From Cyanobacteria bacterium FACHB-DQ100 (GTDB taxonomy: Bacteria > Cyanobacteriota > Cyanobacteriia > Leptolyngbyales > Leptolyngbyaceae), in the NCBI GenBank assembly GCA_014695195.1, contig JACJNW010000041.1, forward strand, positions 62,001 to 126,000: 64,000 bases of DNA. The letters are read 5' to 3'. Positions within the stretch are counted from its first letter, which is position 1, and every line of letters begins with the position of its first letter. Of this stretch, positions 11,806 through 21,526 are shown in pieces. The position numbers were made by a program, and so were the translations under genes. The notes beneath the pieces were generated by a model, which searched no databases, had not been told where the DNA came from, and was given only the letters and a program-made list of their open reading frames with translations.

Positions 11806-12882
11806 CTAGAAGGACACCCCAATCAAGCTTTGACGAATGGTTGCGTAATCCTCGACCTTAGAGTGCCCATTCTCAGCGGAGCTAATTCCCAAGGCTTGTA
11901 GGTCAGCATCGACCATCAGGTGCACTAGCTCCTCAAACGTCACCGAAGGCTCCCATCCCAATTTCTCCTTAGCTTTTGCGGGATCGCCAATGAGCAGATC
12001 CACCTCAGCGGGACGGAGATAGCGCTCATCGAATTCCACATAGTCTTGCCAATCGAGATTTACCCGTCCAAAGGCAATATCGAGAAACTCGTGTACCGAA
12101 TGCGTTTCACCAGTTGCAACGACATAATCGTCGGGCTGATCCTGCTGCAACATCAGCCACATTGCGCGGACGTAATCCTTGGCATAGCCCCAGTCGCGCT
12201 TAGCATCGAGATTACCCATGTAAAGCTTCTTCTGCTGTCCGGCAACGATGCGAGCAATGGCACGGGTGATCTTGCGGGTGACAAAGGTTTCGCCGCGACG
12301 GGGAGATTCGTGATTAAACAGAATTCCGTTGCACGCGAACATATTGTAGGATTCGCGATAATTTACAGTTTGCCAGTGTGCGAACACCTTCGCGCAGGCG
12401 TAGGGACTGCGGGGATAGAAGGGAGTTTCTTCGGTTTGGGGCACCGCTTGAACCTTTCCATACATTTCAGAAGAACCCGCTTGATAATAGCGAATCTCGT
12501 TTCCGGTGCGTTGCTGATAGTCACGAGCAGCTTCGAGAATTCGCAGTGCCCCCATACCAACGGCATCGGCCGTGTATTCTGGCGCGTCGAAGCTGACGCG
12601 GACATGGGACTGAGCGCCTAAGTTGTAGATTTCTGCGGGCTGAACTTCTTCGAGAATCCGACGCAGCGTCGTCCCATCTGTAAGATCGCCGTAATGTAGA
12701 AATAACCGCGCACCTTCGACATGCGGGTCTTCATAAATGTGGTCAATGCGATCGGTATTGAAGGTCGAGGTTCGGCGAATGATGCCATGAACCTCATACC
12801 CTTGTTCTAGTAACAGTTCTCCTAAGTAAGAGCCGTCTTGACCCGTGATCCCCGTTAACAGTGCGCGTTTACGTTGCGTCAT
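11806..12882 (-). CDS. gmd: GDP-mannose 4,6-dehydratase
   Basis: 358 residues. Catalyses GDP-D-mannose to GDP-4-keto-6-deoxy-D-mannose, the first committed step to GDP-L-fucose or GDP-rhamnose. The Rossmann motif [10 protein letters not shown] and the catalytic YACAK (Tyr-x-x-x-Lys), with the upstream GSSEMYGK segment, are intact. HHPGD-type substrate residues are represented by [10 protein letters not shown]. It is the upstream gene of gmd-fcl. The promoter is presumably in the 375-base gap upstream (12883-13257), where I see no coding sequence or strong hairpin. Confidence 0.95.
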   Translation of the reverse strand: MTQRKRALLTGITGQDGSYLGELLLEQGYEVHGIIRRTSTFNTDRIDHIYEDPHVEGARLFLHYGDLTDGTTLRRILEEVQPAEIYNLGAQSHVRVSFDAPEYTADAVGMGALRILEAARDYQQRTGNEIRYYQAGSSEMYGKVQAVPQTEETPFYPRSPYACAKVFAHWQTVNYRESYNMFACNGILFNHESPRRGETFVTRKITRAIARIVAGQQKKLYMGNLDAKRDWGYAKDYVRAMWLMLQQDQPDDYVVATGETHSVHEFLDIAFGRVNLDWQDYVEFDERYLRPAEVDLLIGDPAKAKEKLGWEPSVTFEELVHLMVDADLQALGISSAENGHSKVEDYATIRQSLIGVSF

Positions 12883-13257
12883 TCTTTGCTTTCCTCACCT
12901 GCAATTTACAACAGACGGTTGGACACTTTTTAGTGCTGAGTTGTTTCATTAAAGCCGGAGTTTGGTCATCCGAAACAAGCTGTACCTAGTTAACCCTAAG
13001 CTCAGCGCAAATAACACCCAACATTACCGCGAAAGAGCCGTCTGTGTATTAGAAAGCCGTGGATTTACAGAAAATTTGCTGGGTTTGTTCCGCAAAATTC
13101 TTCTCCTACAGCAGTCTTGAGCGTTTTATCACGCATGAAATCCATGTCTTGACCAATCGGGCAAGAAACGCGAAACAAATGTGACAACACTGCTAACCCT
13201 TACGACGACTATCGTGAGCATCCGGATCACTCACTGAATCTAAATATCTGTGTGAAT

Positions 13258-13968
13258 TTAATAAGCTCCGTTGTTTCTAGGGAAGATGACGACACCGATC
13301 GTTTTGACGATAATCCACAAATCTAGCCAGAAATTGCGGAAGCTGGCGTAGTACACATCAATTCGGATGCGCTGAGGATAGGGAATATCATTGCGCCCTG
13401 AAACTTGCCATAAGCCTGTGATTCCAGGACGGATTGTGAGCACCGTTTCGATATGGATTCCGTATTTAGGGAGTTCTTCAACGACAAGCGGACGTGGGCC
13501 AACGACGCTCATATCGCCAACTAAAACATTCCAAAATTGGGGAAACTCATCTAAGCTAGTAATTCGCAAAAAGCGACCGATCCAGGTAATGCGGGGATCG
13601 TACTTTAGCTTGAAGTTCGTTTCAAACTCTTGGCGCATTTGAGGCGAGGTACTGATTAGATCGCTCAGCATCTCGTCGGCGTTTCGTACCATCGTTCTAA
13701 ATTTGATACAGCCAAATCGTTTGAAGTTTTTTCCCACTCGTTCTTGAACGTAGAAAACTGGGCCTGGAGAACTCAGGGCGATCAGTAACGCCAAAATCAA
13801 ATACACAGGAGAAAAAAGAACGAGAACGGAGAGCGAAAACGCGATATCGAAAAGGCGTTTGACAAGATCGCTATCAAGCACGTCCCAGCTTTTGAAAATC
13901 AAAGGTTTGCGACGCTTGAAGATCGACCGAATCCGCTTGCCGGAAATCAATTGGCTATCGGCAGTCAT
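13258..13968 (-). CDS. Polyprenyl-phosphate sugar-1-phosphate transferase (exopolysaccharide initiation)
   Basis: 236 residues from the chosen ATG (MTADSQL), which has AAGGAG five bases upstream; an in-frame extension of nine residues lacks this. One hydrophobic hairpin (residues about 45-70) anchors the protein in the membrane. The catalytic domain carries the family motifs KFRTMVRNADE, DEFPQFWNVLVGDMSVVGPRP and PGITGLWQVSGR. These enzymes move a sugar phosphate from UDP-sugar to undecaprenyl phosphate to start polysaccharide repeat synthesis. It lies near a GT4 transferase and gmd-fcl. It has no STAS domain, unlike its paralogue at 58328-59308. Confidence 0.9.
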   Translation of the reverse strand: MTADSQLISGKRIRSIFKRRKPLIFKSWDVLDSDLVKRLFDIAFSLSVLVLFSPVYLILALLIALSSPGPVFYVQERVGKNFKRFGCIKFRTMVRNADEMLSDLISTSPQMRQEFETNFKLKYDPRITWIGRFLRITSLDEFPQFWNVLVGDMSVVGPRPLVVEELPKYGIHIETVLTIRPGITGLWQVSGRNDIPYPQRIRIDVYYASFRNFWLDLWIIVKTIGVVIFPRNNGAY

Positions 13969-14048
13969 CTTACTCCTTACTATTCCACACCACACACAGT
14001 CCTGATCATAAAGCCATCGACTCGTTTAACGTCAGTTTTGCTCCCTGT

Positions 14049-15221
14049 TCAGGAGGATTTTAGCGAATCGAGTCGGATTTGCAGTCGGGTTTGAAAGTCT
14101 TGATAAGCTCGATCGATAAAATTAAGATACCGTTCTTGAAACACTTCCGGGTGAAATTTGAGCGCGTGGAATCGAGCAATTTCGGGCTGAAAGAAAGATC
14201 GATATTGCTCGAAAGCGTGAACCGCTTCGACGATCGCGGCTTCTGTTTGCGCGGGAAATAGAATTCCAGTGCCCTGCGAGCCGGATGTCCGTAAGTCTCT
14301 CACAGTTTCGGATGTTCCGCCTGCGCCGTAGGCGATAACTGGGGTTCCACAGGCTTGTGCTTCGACCGGAGCGATACCGAAATCTTCATAGGCGGCATAG
14401 ATAAATGCCTTTGCTTGCTGCATATACTGCTCGACAACGTGATCCGGTTGCCATCCTAAAACCTGAATGTTTGGCTTAGCAATTTTTTGAATTTGCTTCA
14501 GTTCCGCGCCGCTGCCGATCACAACTAAGGGGAGATTCAGCTGATTGAATGCTTGAACAATTAACGATATTTTCTTATAGCCAACAAGCCGTGAAACGGT
14601 CAGGTAGAAGTCTTGTTTTTGGGATGCAAATGAGAAGCGATCGACATTCACAGGCGGATAAATTACTTCTGCTGATCGCCGATAACAGCGCCAAATTCTA
14701 CGAGCGGTGTGCTGAGAATTGGCAATAAAATAATCAACGCGATTCGATGAAATGACATCCCATTGTCTTAATTGATGCAGCAAATATCGAGTCAGAATTC
14801 CAGAAATTCCGCGGCCTGCGCGACTATCACGGAGGTAATCGAACGTCATATCCCATACATATCGCATCGGTGCATGACAATAGCAAATGTGGAGTTGTTG
14901 AGGTGAAGTAAGAACACCTTTAGCAACTGCGTGATAGGAAGAGAGAATGATGTCGTAATTCCGCAGGTCGAGTTGTTCGATCGCGATCGGCAAAAATGGC
15001 AAATATTTTTGTACTCCACTTCGCGCAAAAGGGAAATTTTGTAAAAACGTTGTGCCAATTTTCCGCTGATATAAGTAGCTTTTCGGGTTCACTGATTCAA
15101 AATCAATTAGCGCATACAAATCGGCATCAATATGCTTCAAAATCTCTTGAACCACGAGTTCTGATCCACCCGTTGCTTCTGGGGTGAGCCACTCATGTAC
15201 CAGCGCATACTTTAATTTCAC
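14049..15221 (-). CDS. GT4-type glycosyltransferase
   Basis: 390 residues, GT-B fold. The C-terminal half has the retaining family 4 signature EDFGIAPVEAQACGTPVIAYGAGG with the two conserved Glu residues spaced by eight. The N-terminal part begins KYALVHEWLTPEATGGSE, typical of exopolysaccharide mannosyl-type transferases. It is transcribed towards the initiating sugar transferase, 80 bases apart, so the two probably belong to one polysaccharide unit. Donor and acceptor sugars cannot be read from the sequence; GDP-mannose or GDP-fucose are plausible given the neighbouring gmd-fcl. Confidence 0.88.
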   Translation of the reverse strand: MKLKYALVHEWLTPEATGGSELVVQEILKHIDADLYALIDFESVNPKSYLYQRKIGTTFLQNFPFARSGVQKYLPFLPIAIEQLDLRNYDIILSSYHAVAKGVLTSPQQLHICYCHAPMRYVWDMTFDYLRDSRAGRGISGILTRYLLHQLRQWDVISSNRVDYFIANSQHTARRIWRCYRRSAEVIYPPVNVDRFSFASQKQDFYLTVSRLVGYKKISLIVQAFNQLNLPLVVIGSGAELKQIQKIAKPNIQVLGWQPDHVVEQYMQQAKAFIYAAYEDFGIAPVEAQACGTPVIAYGAGGTSETVRDLRTSGSQGTGILFPAQTEAAIVEAVHAFEQYRSFFQPEIARFHALKFHPEVFQERYLNFIDRAYQDFQTRLQIRLDSLKSS

Positions 15222-15260
15222 AGCAGAGCTTCTCTGATATCACGCACAAATTTTACCGTT

Positions 15261-16139
15261 TCAGGAGCGCTGATTTCTCAGATTGACTGAACCGAATCGG
15301 GCATACAGTTTTACGGCTATGAAGACAACAAGAAACAAGCAGAATTGAACTAAAACGATGCTTGGCCCTGACGGAAAATTCAGTGCGCCAGAAACAACCA
15401 TACCCGCGATGCTGCTCAATGCACCGATCGCTACCGACCATCCTAAATATGGCTTAAATTGATGACTTAATAATTTGGCGGTTGCGGCCGGAATGACCAA
15501 AAACGCATTCACTAAAAGAATACCGATCGCTTTAATTGCCACTGCTACCGTTAACGATAAAAGCACCACAAATAAGTAACGGTGAAACTGAATTGAGACT
15601 CCTTGAACCTTAGCAACCGCTTGATTGAGGGTGAGAAGAATTTGTTGGCGCAATGTTGCAAGCAGAATAGAGACGCTGATGATTAATAGCAAACCGGTCA
15701 GCGAAATATCTGTCCAAGTGACCGCAAGAATATCACCGAACAGAAGATTCATTAAATTTCCACGATACCCTTGAATAAACGTTGTCAGAATTACACCGAT
15801 CGCTAATGCGCCCGACAGCACAATATTAAGAACGCTGTCGCTCCAAAGATCAGTTTGATCAATCAAATAAAGTACCGCTACCCCAAAGATTAGCGTGAAC
15901 GGAAGCAGCGTCCAAGTTGGATCGACTTGAATCAGAACCCCGATCGCAGTCCCTACTAGCGCCGCATGTCCAACTGCATGAGAAAAAAACGACAACTGAC
16001 GCAGCGCTACAAAACTGCCTAAAAACCCACACAGCAATCCCATTAAAATTCCAGCAATGATCGCTCGCTGCATGAATGGATACTGCAATAAACTGACTAA
16101 GTTAGTGGTGATGTCGGTAGCGGCTAAAACCAGATCCAT
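15261..16139 (-). CDS. znuB: Zinc ABC transporter permease (ZnuB-like)
   Basis: 292 residues from ATG 16139; the frame extends 11 codons further to a TTG. About eight hydrophobic segments and the family pattern FLGSFVALRQLSFFSHAVGHAALVG identify an ABC-3 family metal permease. The start lies inside the ATPase gene (38-base overlap) without a clear ribosome site, suggesting translational coupling. It forms the membrane channel of the zinc importer with the ATPase and lipoprotein encoded just upstream. Manganese is a possible alternative substrate; the His-rich binding protein favours zinc. Confidence 0.9.
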   Translation of the reverse strand: MDLVLAATDITTNLVSLLQYPFMQRAIIAGILMGLLCGFLGSFVALRQLSFFSHAVGHAALVGTAIGVLIQVDPTWTLLPFTLIFGVAVLYLIDQTDLWSDSVLNIVLSGALAIGVILTTFIQGYRGNLMNLLFGDILAVTWTDISLTGLLLIISVSILLATLRQQILLTLNQAVAKVQGVSIQFHRYLFVVLLSLTVAVAIKAIGILLVNAFLVIPAATAKLLSHQFKPYLGWSVAIGALSSIAGMVVSGALNFPSGPSIVLVQFCLFLVVFIAVKLYARFGSVNLRNQRS

Positions 16140-16824
16140 AAGTTTGAAGCAAATTGTCACGGGACAGTGCAATCTCTGGTTTACCTGTGCAAATCAGCGA
16201 TCGATTAAGACATAAAACATAATCACAATGTCGATTTACCATATCGAGGTCGTGCGAAACCTGCAAGACCGTCCAATTCTCCTCGCGCTGGAGTTCATTT
16301 AATAAGCTGAAAAATTCTGCTTCACCTTGCACATCTACTTCTGCAAAGGCTTCGTCCAAAACCAATAACTTACGCGGTGTGACAAGACAATACGCCAGGA
16401 GAACGCGCTTCAGTTCACCACCGCTCAAGGTTCCGATCGCTTGATCGCGTAAATGTAGCGCATTCACTCGTCGTAATGCTTGAGCGATCGCTGCTTTTTG
16501 AGTTCGACCGCTCTGACCAAGTGCGACAAGTTCATTCACTGAGATCGGGAAGCTGCGATCGAAAATAAAATTCTGCGGCATATAACCGATTTGCGATTGT
16601 AAGCTTCCAAGACGGCGAATCGGACGACCGAAAAGCTCGACTGTGCCTGCCGCCTTGGGAATGAGATCCAGAACGGCTTGAACGAGGGTACTTTTTCCAG
16701 AGCCATTTGGACCGACGATCGCCGCAGAACTACCCGCCGGAATCTCAAACGAGACATTTTCTAGAGCGGTGTATCGTCCCCGCAGCACCGTTAATCCTTC
16801 AACTTTGAGAATGGAATTCATCAC
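16102..16824 (-). CDS. znuC: Zinc ABC transporter ATPase (ZnuC-like)
   Basis: 240 residues. All nucleotide-binding motifs are intact: Walker A GPNGSGKST, signature LSGGELKR and Walker B LLVLDEAF, with a switch His in VSHDLD. It powers metal import. Its start overlaps the stop of the binding-protein gene by four bases (ATGA), and the permease gene starts inside it, so the three genes form a tight operon read right to left. Confidence 0.95.
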   Translation of the reverse strand: MMNSILKVEGLTVLRGRYTALENVSFEIPAGSSAAIVGPNGSGKSTLVQAVLDLIPKAAGTVELFGRPIRRLGSLQSQIGYMPQNFIFDRSFPISVNELVALGQSGRTQKAAIAQALRRVNALHLRDQAIGTLSGGELKRVLLAYCLVTPRKLLVLDEAFAEVDVQGEAEFFSLLNELQREENWTVLQVSHDLDMVNRHCDYVLCLNRSLICTGKPEIALSRDNLLQTYGSGFSRYRHHH

Positions 16825-17801
16825 TTGAACGCGGCTTCTAAGGTTTGTAAATTTGATCGCATAGCGGTGAAGTAATGCTGAGGGTTCGTGTCTCCAGCTT
16901 CGAGGGAATCAAGGGGGCGCAATTTGAGGTTGAGATCTTTTGAAAGCCCGTCGAGGAGTTTGTTATCGACTCCGGGTTCGCTGAATAGAGCTTTGGCTTG
17001 AAATTGTTTTACGGCATCGATCGTTTCTTTGACATCTGCCGGAGACAGTTGATCTTCGGGAATTTTCACCACGGCAACTTGCCTTAAGTCGTAGCGCTTT
17101 GCCAGGTAGGGAAAGGCATCGTGAAAAGTAATGAAGGTGCGATCGCGAAACTTGCCTAAGCGTTGCTCAAACTCAGCGTTTAAAGCTGCCAACTGTTGTA
17201 GATAAGCGGTGGCGTTTGCTTCGTATTTGGCTTTGTTTTCTGGATCAGCAGCAATTAGTCCATCACGAATATTTTCAACTTGCTGTTTTGCTAGAACTGG
17301 ATCAAGCCAAACGTGAGGATTGCCAGCAGCGTGAGCGTGACTGTGTTCTTTTCCGGTTTCAACAACTTGAGAGAGCTGGTCGATCGATTGAATGCCTTGA
17401 CTGGCATCGACGATTTTCAGCTTTGAATTTTGTGCGCTTTTAATCGTACTTTCTAAAAATTCTTCGACTCCCAAGCCGTTTTTAACCACAACATCGGCTT
17501 GGGCTAAAGCTTGGACATCCGCAGGGGTGGATTGATACTCGTGGATTTCGGTTCCCGGCTTGATCAGGATATCTACTTGAGCCGCATCTCCCACGACCGC
17601 TTTCGTAAATAGGTAAACAGGCAGAAACGTTGCGATGACGCGCAGTTTTTCCTCTGTGTTTGCGGCGGGAGAGGGCTGTACGATTCCATTCGTTTGTGAT
17701 GACGGGGACTGAGTACAGCTACCCAGTAGTGCAGTTCCAGACAGGAGCAGCAAGGCAGCGAGGAGTTTAACTGATCGGGAGCAACTTGAGTTCCTGCTCA
17801 T
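16821..17801 (-). CDS. znuA: Zinc-binding lipoprotein of ABC transporter (ZnuA-like)
   Basis: 326 residues. A lipoprotein signal with lipobox LLGSC (Cys at about residue 29) tethers it to the membrane. The cluster A-1 solute-binding fold has metal-ligand His residues in IHEYQ, AAGNPHVWLDP and TFHDAFPYLAKRY. A short His-containing loop (KEHSHAHAAG) is typical of zinc-binding members. It is the first gene of the znuACB operon. A Zur-box-like palindrome lies 43-57 bases upstream of its ATG, so repression by zinc is likely. Confidence 0.95.
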   Translation of the reverse strand: MSRNSSCSRSVKLLAALLLLSGTALLGSCTQSPSSQTNGIVQPSPAANTEEKLRVIATFLPVYLFTKAVVGDAAQVDILIKPGTEIHEYQSTPADVQALAQADVVVKNGLGVEEFLESTIKSAQNSKLKIVDASQGIQSIDQLSQVVETGKEHSHAHAAGNPHVWLDPVLAKQQVENIRDGLIAADPENKAKYEANATAYLQQLAALNAEFEQRLGKFRDRTFITFHDAFPYLAKRYDLRQVAVVKIPEDQLSPADVKETIDAVKQFQAKALFSEPGVDNKLLDGLSKDLNLKLRPLDSLEAGDTNPQHYFTAMRSNLQTLEAAFK

Positions 17802-17843
17802 GGGGAAAACAAACCGAGTGAAAGGACTGTTTTCATCCTACAT

Positions 17844-17858
17844 TGAGAATGAGTCTCA
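17844..17858. promoter_or_regulatory. Zur-box-like palindrome upstream of znuA
   Basis: TGAGAATGAGTCTCA matches the cyanobacterial Zur pattern TGANAATNATTNTCA with one mismatch and has the 7-1-7 symmetry of Fur-family sites. It lies just upstream of the zinc-uptake operon, where Zur would act. Confidence 0.6.
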
Positions 17859-18029
17859 TTTTACGTGTTTACGATCGTCTTAAACAGGAGCAGCAAGTAG
17901 CATTATTAACCCTGTAAATCGGGTTAATTTAGTTGAGGGCTGGTATGAGGTCTTTTTATAGAGGAAGAATTCTCTTCTTTGTATGATGCGCTACAATCAG
18001 CACTAAGCAATACAAGTAAGAATAAATAA

Positions 18030-18148
18030 AAAAGCCAACTTCGCTAAAAGCTGGCTTCGGATTAACCTGTTGTCGTTTCACATTGGAGAAAACCCTTCTG
18101 CGCGTTTCCCAAACTTGCAGGGGTTTCATAGAGTAATAATCCCTATCT
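18030..18148 (-). ncRNA. Candidate Yfr2-like small RNA with terminator
   Basis: On the minus strand, GTGACA (18181-18186) and TACAAT (18156-18161) form a candidate promoter with 19-base spacing. The transcript would contain a 10-bp hairpin (AAACCCCTGC/GCAGaaGGGTTT, two-base bulge) whose loop carries TTTGGGAAAC, then an unpaired linker, then a terminator hairpin (AAGCCA.CTT...AAG.TGGCTT, 18032-18057) and TTTTTT. A GGAAAC-containing loop followed by a linker and terminator is the layout I recall for Yfr2 (Cyano-1) RNAs. The alternative is a plain terminator for the gene ending at 18246. The rest of the 444-base gap shows nothing beyond the Zur site. Confidence 0.45.
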
Positions 18149-18245
18149 GTTGAACATTGTAACAACATACACAAATCTTTTGTCACGAATCTTTATGACC
18201 TCCTGACATATTTCTAACTAATGGCAGATTTAGCTGAGCAAAAGA

Positions 18246-19988
18246 TTAACTGATGGGTTGAGCGATCGCCACAATTTCTCTACCTTGCTGTGGTTGTCCC
18301 CAAATGACCCGCTCCTGTTTGTAGATCACGGTTCCAGGCTTTGCGCCTTTGGGTTTGTAAACGTTTTTTGGCTCGGTGTAAACGACAGGAACTTGCTCAC
18401 TTTGACGGGCACGACTGTAGTAGGCGGCTAAATTTGCGGTGAACTGGAGATCTTTTTCGTCGGCGATCGCTCCTGGTTCCAGTCGCAGTAGAACATGACT
18501 GCCCGGAATCTCCTGAGTATGGAACCACAAATCATATTCGGTCGCGGTTCGGAACGTGAGCTGATCGTTCTGTCGGTTGTTGCGTCCGATCAGCAGTTCA
18601 AACCCGCTAGGCGTTGTGTAGCGGTGCGGCTGGATTTCGGAGTCTTGCTGGGCGACGGCTTTACGATATTCGGAGCCTTCGAGGTAGCCTTCTTGAACCA
18701 GTTCATCGCGGATTTCTTCCAGTCCTTTCAGGTCGTCTGGGGTTTCGTATTTTTCAAACTGAGCGATCGCGGTTTCGATCTCTTCTAAATAAGAGATTTC
18801 TGCTTGTACGGTTTCGAGTAGGGGTTCGATCGCGGCGCGAGTTCGCTTTAATTTCTGGTGCTGCTTGTAAAGGGCTTGAGCGTTGAGAACAGCGTTTTTC
18901 TCAGGATCGAGCGGAATGGTGACAGGCTCTTCTGTCTCGAAATCAGCAAGCTCGATCGATTTCATTCCCGGTTCCCACTGGTGCAGGTTTGCCATCAGGA
19001 GATCGGCTTGCTGCTTGGCTTGATCAGCGCGATCGGAGCGATCTAATCGACTTTCAAACCCTGCCGCTTTCGTTCGCAGTTTACCGAGAACGTTGTTTAA
19101 CTTTTGGGTGATTTGATGGCGAAGTTGAGTAAATTCCTGCTGGTTGAGTTGATCGCGGTAATAGCGATCGATCATTTGCTGCACGCCAATTTGATCGTGT
19201 CCCCAAACCACCGTGTAGCCCTGCGGTGTAAAGCCAGAATGGAATTGATCGGCGTCGATCGCTTTTAACCAAAACTGCCAGCACTCGAATAAGCGTTGCC
19301 ATTCTGGGCCTGTGAGAGTATCGGTCGATCGATCTGGATCAAGGTCTGCTGCTTGCAACATCGATAGAACGAGCGCAGAACTTAACCCGCGATAGGACTT
19401 CACTAGATTTTTGCGAATTGCGCCCGGAACAAGACTAATGCGCGAACGCCATCGATCGATTGCTTCTGCTGAGTTTGGAGCCGGATCGAGTCGAGGGGGG
19501 GGAAGTTCATACGGTTGACCCGTTTGAATTGGGCGCACACTTGACTGATTAGAACTGACCTGATGCGCTGCGGTGACGATCGCGTTGTCTTGATTGACTA
19601 AAATTGCGTTGCTATATTGCCCCATGACTTCGAGATACAGATGCCACAAGGCAGGCTCGCCCGGACGATGGGCAAACTGAAGATCAATCGCTCTTTCCCA
19701 GGGTGAGACAGGCTCGATCGCAACGAGTGCTAATCCGCCTAACTGATGGCGTAACTGCTGACTAAAGGTGAAGGTATCTGGATCGCGTGGGGGCGGATCG
19801 CTGGAGTGAATTCGGGCGGCTTGGGGATGCCAAGACAACGTGAGCCAGCCGCGTTTTTTTAGGGTTCGTAAGGCTAATAGAACGGTGTAGCGATCACGCT
19901 GATAGGCTTGCTCAAATCGGGCGGGGAGCCATTGCGATCGTAGTTCTGCACAAATCGCCATCAGCGTTGTGTAATCAACTGGCTGCAT
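18246..19988 (-). CDS. rqcH: NFACT-family ribosome quality-control protein (RqcH-like)
   Basis: 580 residues, full length. Domain order is NFACT-N (about 1-200, starting PVDYTTLMAICAEL), helix-hairpin-helix, a long coiled coil (about 280-420) and NFACT-R. The NFACT-R domain contains the diagnostic YDLWFHTQEIPGSHVLLRL near residue 500. RqcH proteins bind stalled 50S-peptidyl-tRNA complexes and add C-terminal Ala tails; older names are fibronectin-binding FbpA or DUF814. It is single and divergent from the GT39 gene. The coiled coil and signature are intact, so it is probably functional. Confidence 0.92.
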   Translation of the reverse strand: MQPVDYTTLMAICAELRSQWLPARFEQAYQRDRYTVLLALRTLKKRGWLTLSWHPQAARIHSSDPPPRDPDTFTFSQQLRHQLGGLALVAIEPVSPWERAIDLQFAHRPGEPALWHLYLEVMGQYSNAILVNQDNAIVTAAHQVSSNQSSVRPIQTGQPYELPPPRLDPAPNSAEAIDRWRSRISLVPGAIRKNLVKSYRGLSSALVLSMLQAADLDPDRSTDTLTGPEWQRLFECWQFWLKAIDADQFHSGFTPQGYTVVWGHDQIGVQQMIDRYYRDQLNQQEFTQLRHQITQKLNNVLGKLRTKAAGFESRLDRSDRADQAKQQADLLMANLHQWEPGMKSIELADFETEEPVTIPLDPEKNAVLNAQALYKQHQKLKRTRAAIEPLLETVQAEISYLEEIETAIAQFEKYETPDDLKGLEEIRDELVQEGYLEGSEYRKAVAQQDSEIQPHRYTTPSGFELLIGRNNRQNDQLTFRTATEYDLWFHTQEIPGSHVLLRLEPGAIADEKDLQFTANLAAYYSRARQSEQVPVVYTEPKNVYKPKGAKPGTVIYKQERVIWGQPQQGREIVAIAQPIS

Positions 19989-20080
19989 TCTTTCACCTCT
20001 TCACTTCTCTCTATATTCGCAACTCTGGAGTTGAATGCGGGGGTTTAGGCACAAATTAGAGGGCGCAATCATCGATAATC

Positions 20081-21526
20081 ATGAAATTGCGTGTTTGCCT
20101 CACTCGCTATCTAATGATTTTTTTCTTCCTGATTTTTCTGCTGCTGCGGCTTATCTTCTGGTTTACAGCGTTTCCAAATCCAGATGAGGCTTATTATTGG
20201 CTGTGGGGACAGCATTTAGATTGGTCTTATTATGATCATCCGCCTTTAGAAGCTTGGGTACAAGGCGTTTTTGCAACAATTTTTGGACGATCGACGTTTA
20301 CGCTCAGGTTGCCAAATCTGTTCAGCAGCATTGCCTTCTTCTACACTTACTATTTAATTGTACGGTATCTCCACAAAGATTTGGATATTCGAGCTGTGGT
20401 GCTGTTTGTATTGGCATCGCCGCTCTATTTTATATTTCTAGGGTTTGCGTGGCACGATCATCTACTGATTACGTTTTCGTTAATTTCGGCATACTTATTT
20501 ATCCGATTTCTCGATCGCTATCTTGCGGATGGACGCGGAGAAACTTGGCGATTGTATGGAAGCGCGATCGCGCTTTCGTTGGCGATACTTTCTAAATATA
20601 ATGCGGTGTTTGTTGCGGTTGGTTTTTTCGCGACGTTGATTACCAATGCTCGATTGCGTTCGCTGTTTCGCGATCGACGACTTTATATTGCAATTGCGAT
20701 CGCGTCAACTGCTCTGATTCCAATTTTGATTTGGAATTTTTCTAATGATTTTCAATCATTTCAATATTATGTTCAGCGTAGTGTAAATCCTGTTATTCCT
20801 GGAATTAAGATTGGTTCGTTTCTTGGATTTACTTTAGTTTCGTTTTTTGTAATTTCGCCTTTTTGCTGGATTGGGTTTTATCGCTTGTTGAAAACTCGCT
20901 TACCTGTTAATTCGATTTATCCGATCGTTGCATTTTGGGTATTTGCGATCTCATCGATCGTACTGACGATCATTTCTCTAATCTCAGCAGCATTGTATTA
21001 CTGGAACATTACAGCCTATTTACTGCTATTTCCTTTGCTGCCGTTTGTACTCAAGAGACCAAACGCTCACGCCATCTATGGATTGATTATTTCAACGTTG
21101 CTAGTCATTCACTATACGGTGTTACCGCTTTCGGCGTTGATTAGCAAAGACGTTGATCCAGATTCGCGAATGTTGTTTGGTTGGCGAGAAGTTGCAGCGA
21201 TCGTTCAGTCTGAATCTCAAGCGCTAAGCAATCCACTATTGATGACTTCTGACTATCGCTCTGCGTCAGCATTAGCTTATGAATTGAACAATCGGAATGT
21301 GATTGCAGTGAGCGATCGGATTGATCAGTTTGATTTTTGGTATCGCGACTCGAAACCTTTGCAGGGTAAAGATGCGGTGATTGTTTCGGATGATTGGTAT
21401 CCGGCGGAATTGATGGTACTCTCGAAGTTCGATCGAACCTCCGAACCTGTGACTGTTTCAGTGAAGCGCTTCGGAGTTTGGATTAAAAACTACTACGTTC
21501 GCAAAGGTTATAACTTTAAGCCCTGA
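20081..21526 (+). CDS. GT39-type membrane glycosyltransferase (ArnT/PMT-like)
   Basis: 481 residues with about ten to twelve hydrophobic segments. The first luminal loop has the acidic pair in PNPDEAYYWLWGQHLDWSYYDHPPLEAW, a hallmark of dolichyl- or polyprenyl-phosphate-sugar-using GT39/ArnT enzymes. These move a sugar from a lipid carrier to a protein or lipid A on the outer face of the membrane. A soluble C-terminal domain (about 370-481) follows the last helix. Its stop overlaps the folB start by one base, so the two are co-translated even though their roles seem unrelated. Acceptor unknown. Confidence 0.87.
   Translation: MKLRVCLTRYLMIFFFLIFLLLRLIFWFTAFPNPDEAYYWLWGQHLDWSYYDHPPLEAWVQGVFATIFGRSTFTLRLPNLFSSIAFFYTYYLIVRYLHKDLDIRAVVLFVLASPLYFIFLGFAWHDHLLITFSLISAYLFIRFLDRYLADGRGETWRLYGSAIALSLAILSKYNAVFVAVGFFATLITNARLRSLFRDRRLYIAIAIASTALIPILIWNFSNDFQSFQYYVQRSVNPVIPGIKIGSFLGFTLVSFFVISPFCWIGFYRLLKTRLPVNSIYPIVAFWVFAISSIVLTIISLISAALYYWNITAYLLLFPLLPFVLKRPNAHAIYGLIISTLLVIHYTVLPLSALISKDVDPDSRMLFGWREVAAIVQSESQALSNPLLMTSDYRSASALAYELNNRNVIAVSDRIDQFDFWYRDSKPLQGKDAVIVSDDWYPAELMVLSKFDRTSEPVTVSVKRFGVWIKNYYVRKGYNFKP

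Noticed and set aside
12046-12621. Plus-strand open frame (191 codons) across gmd
   Set aside because: Antisense to a strongly identified gene; no motif and no ribosome site.
17956-18186. Minus-strand open frame of 76 codons
   Set aside because: Contains the terminator hairpin and the proposed small RNA; the protein has no features.
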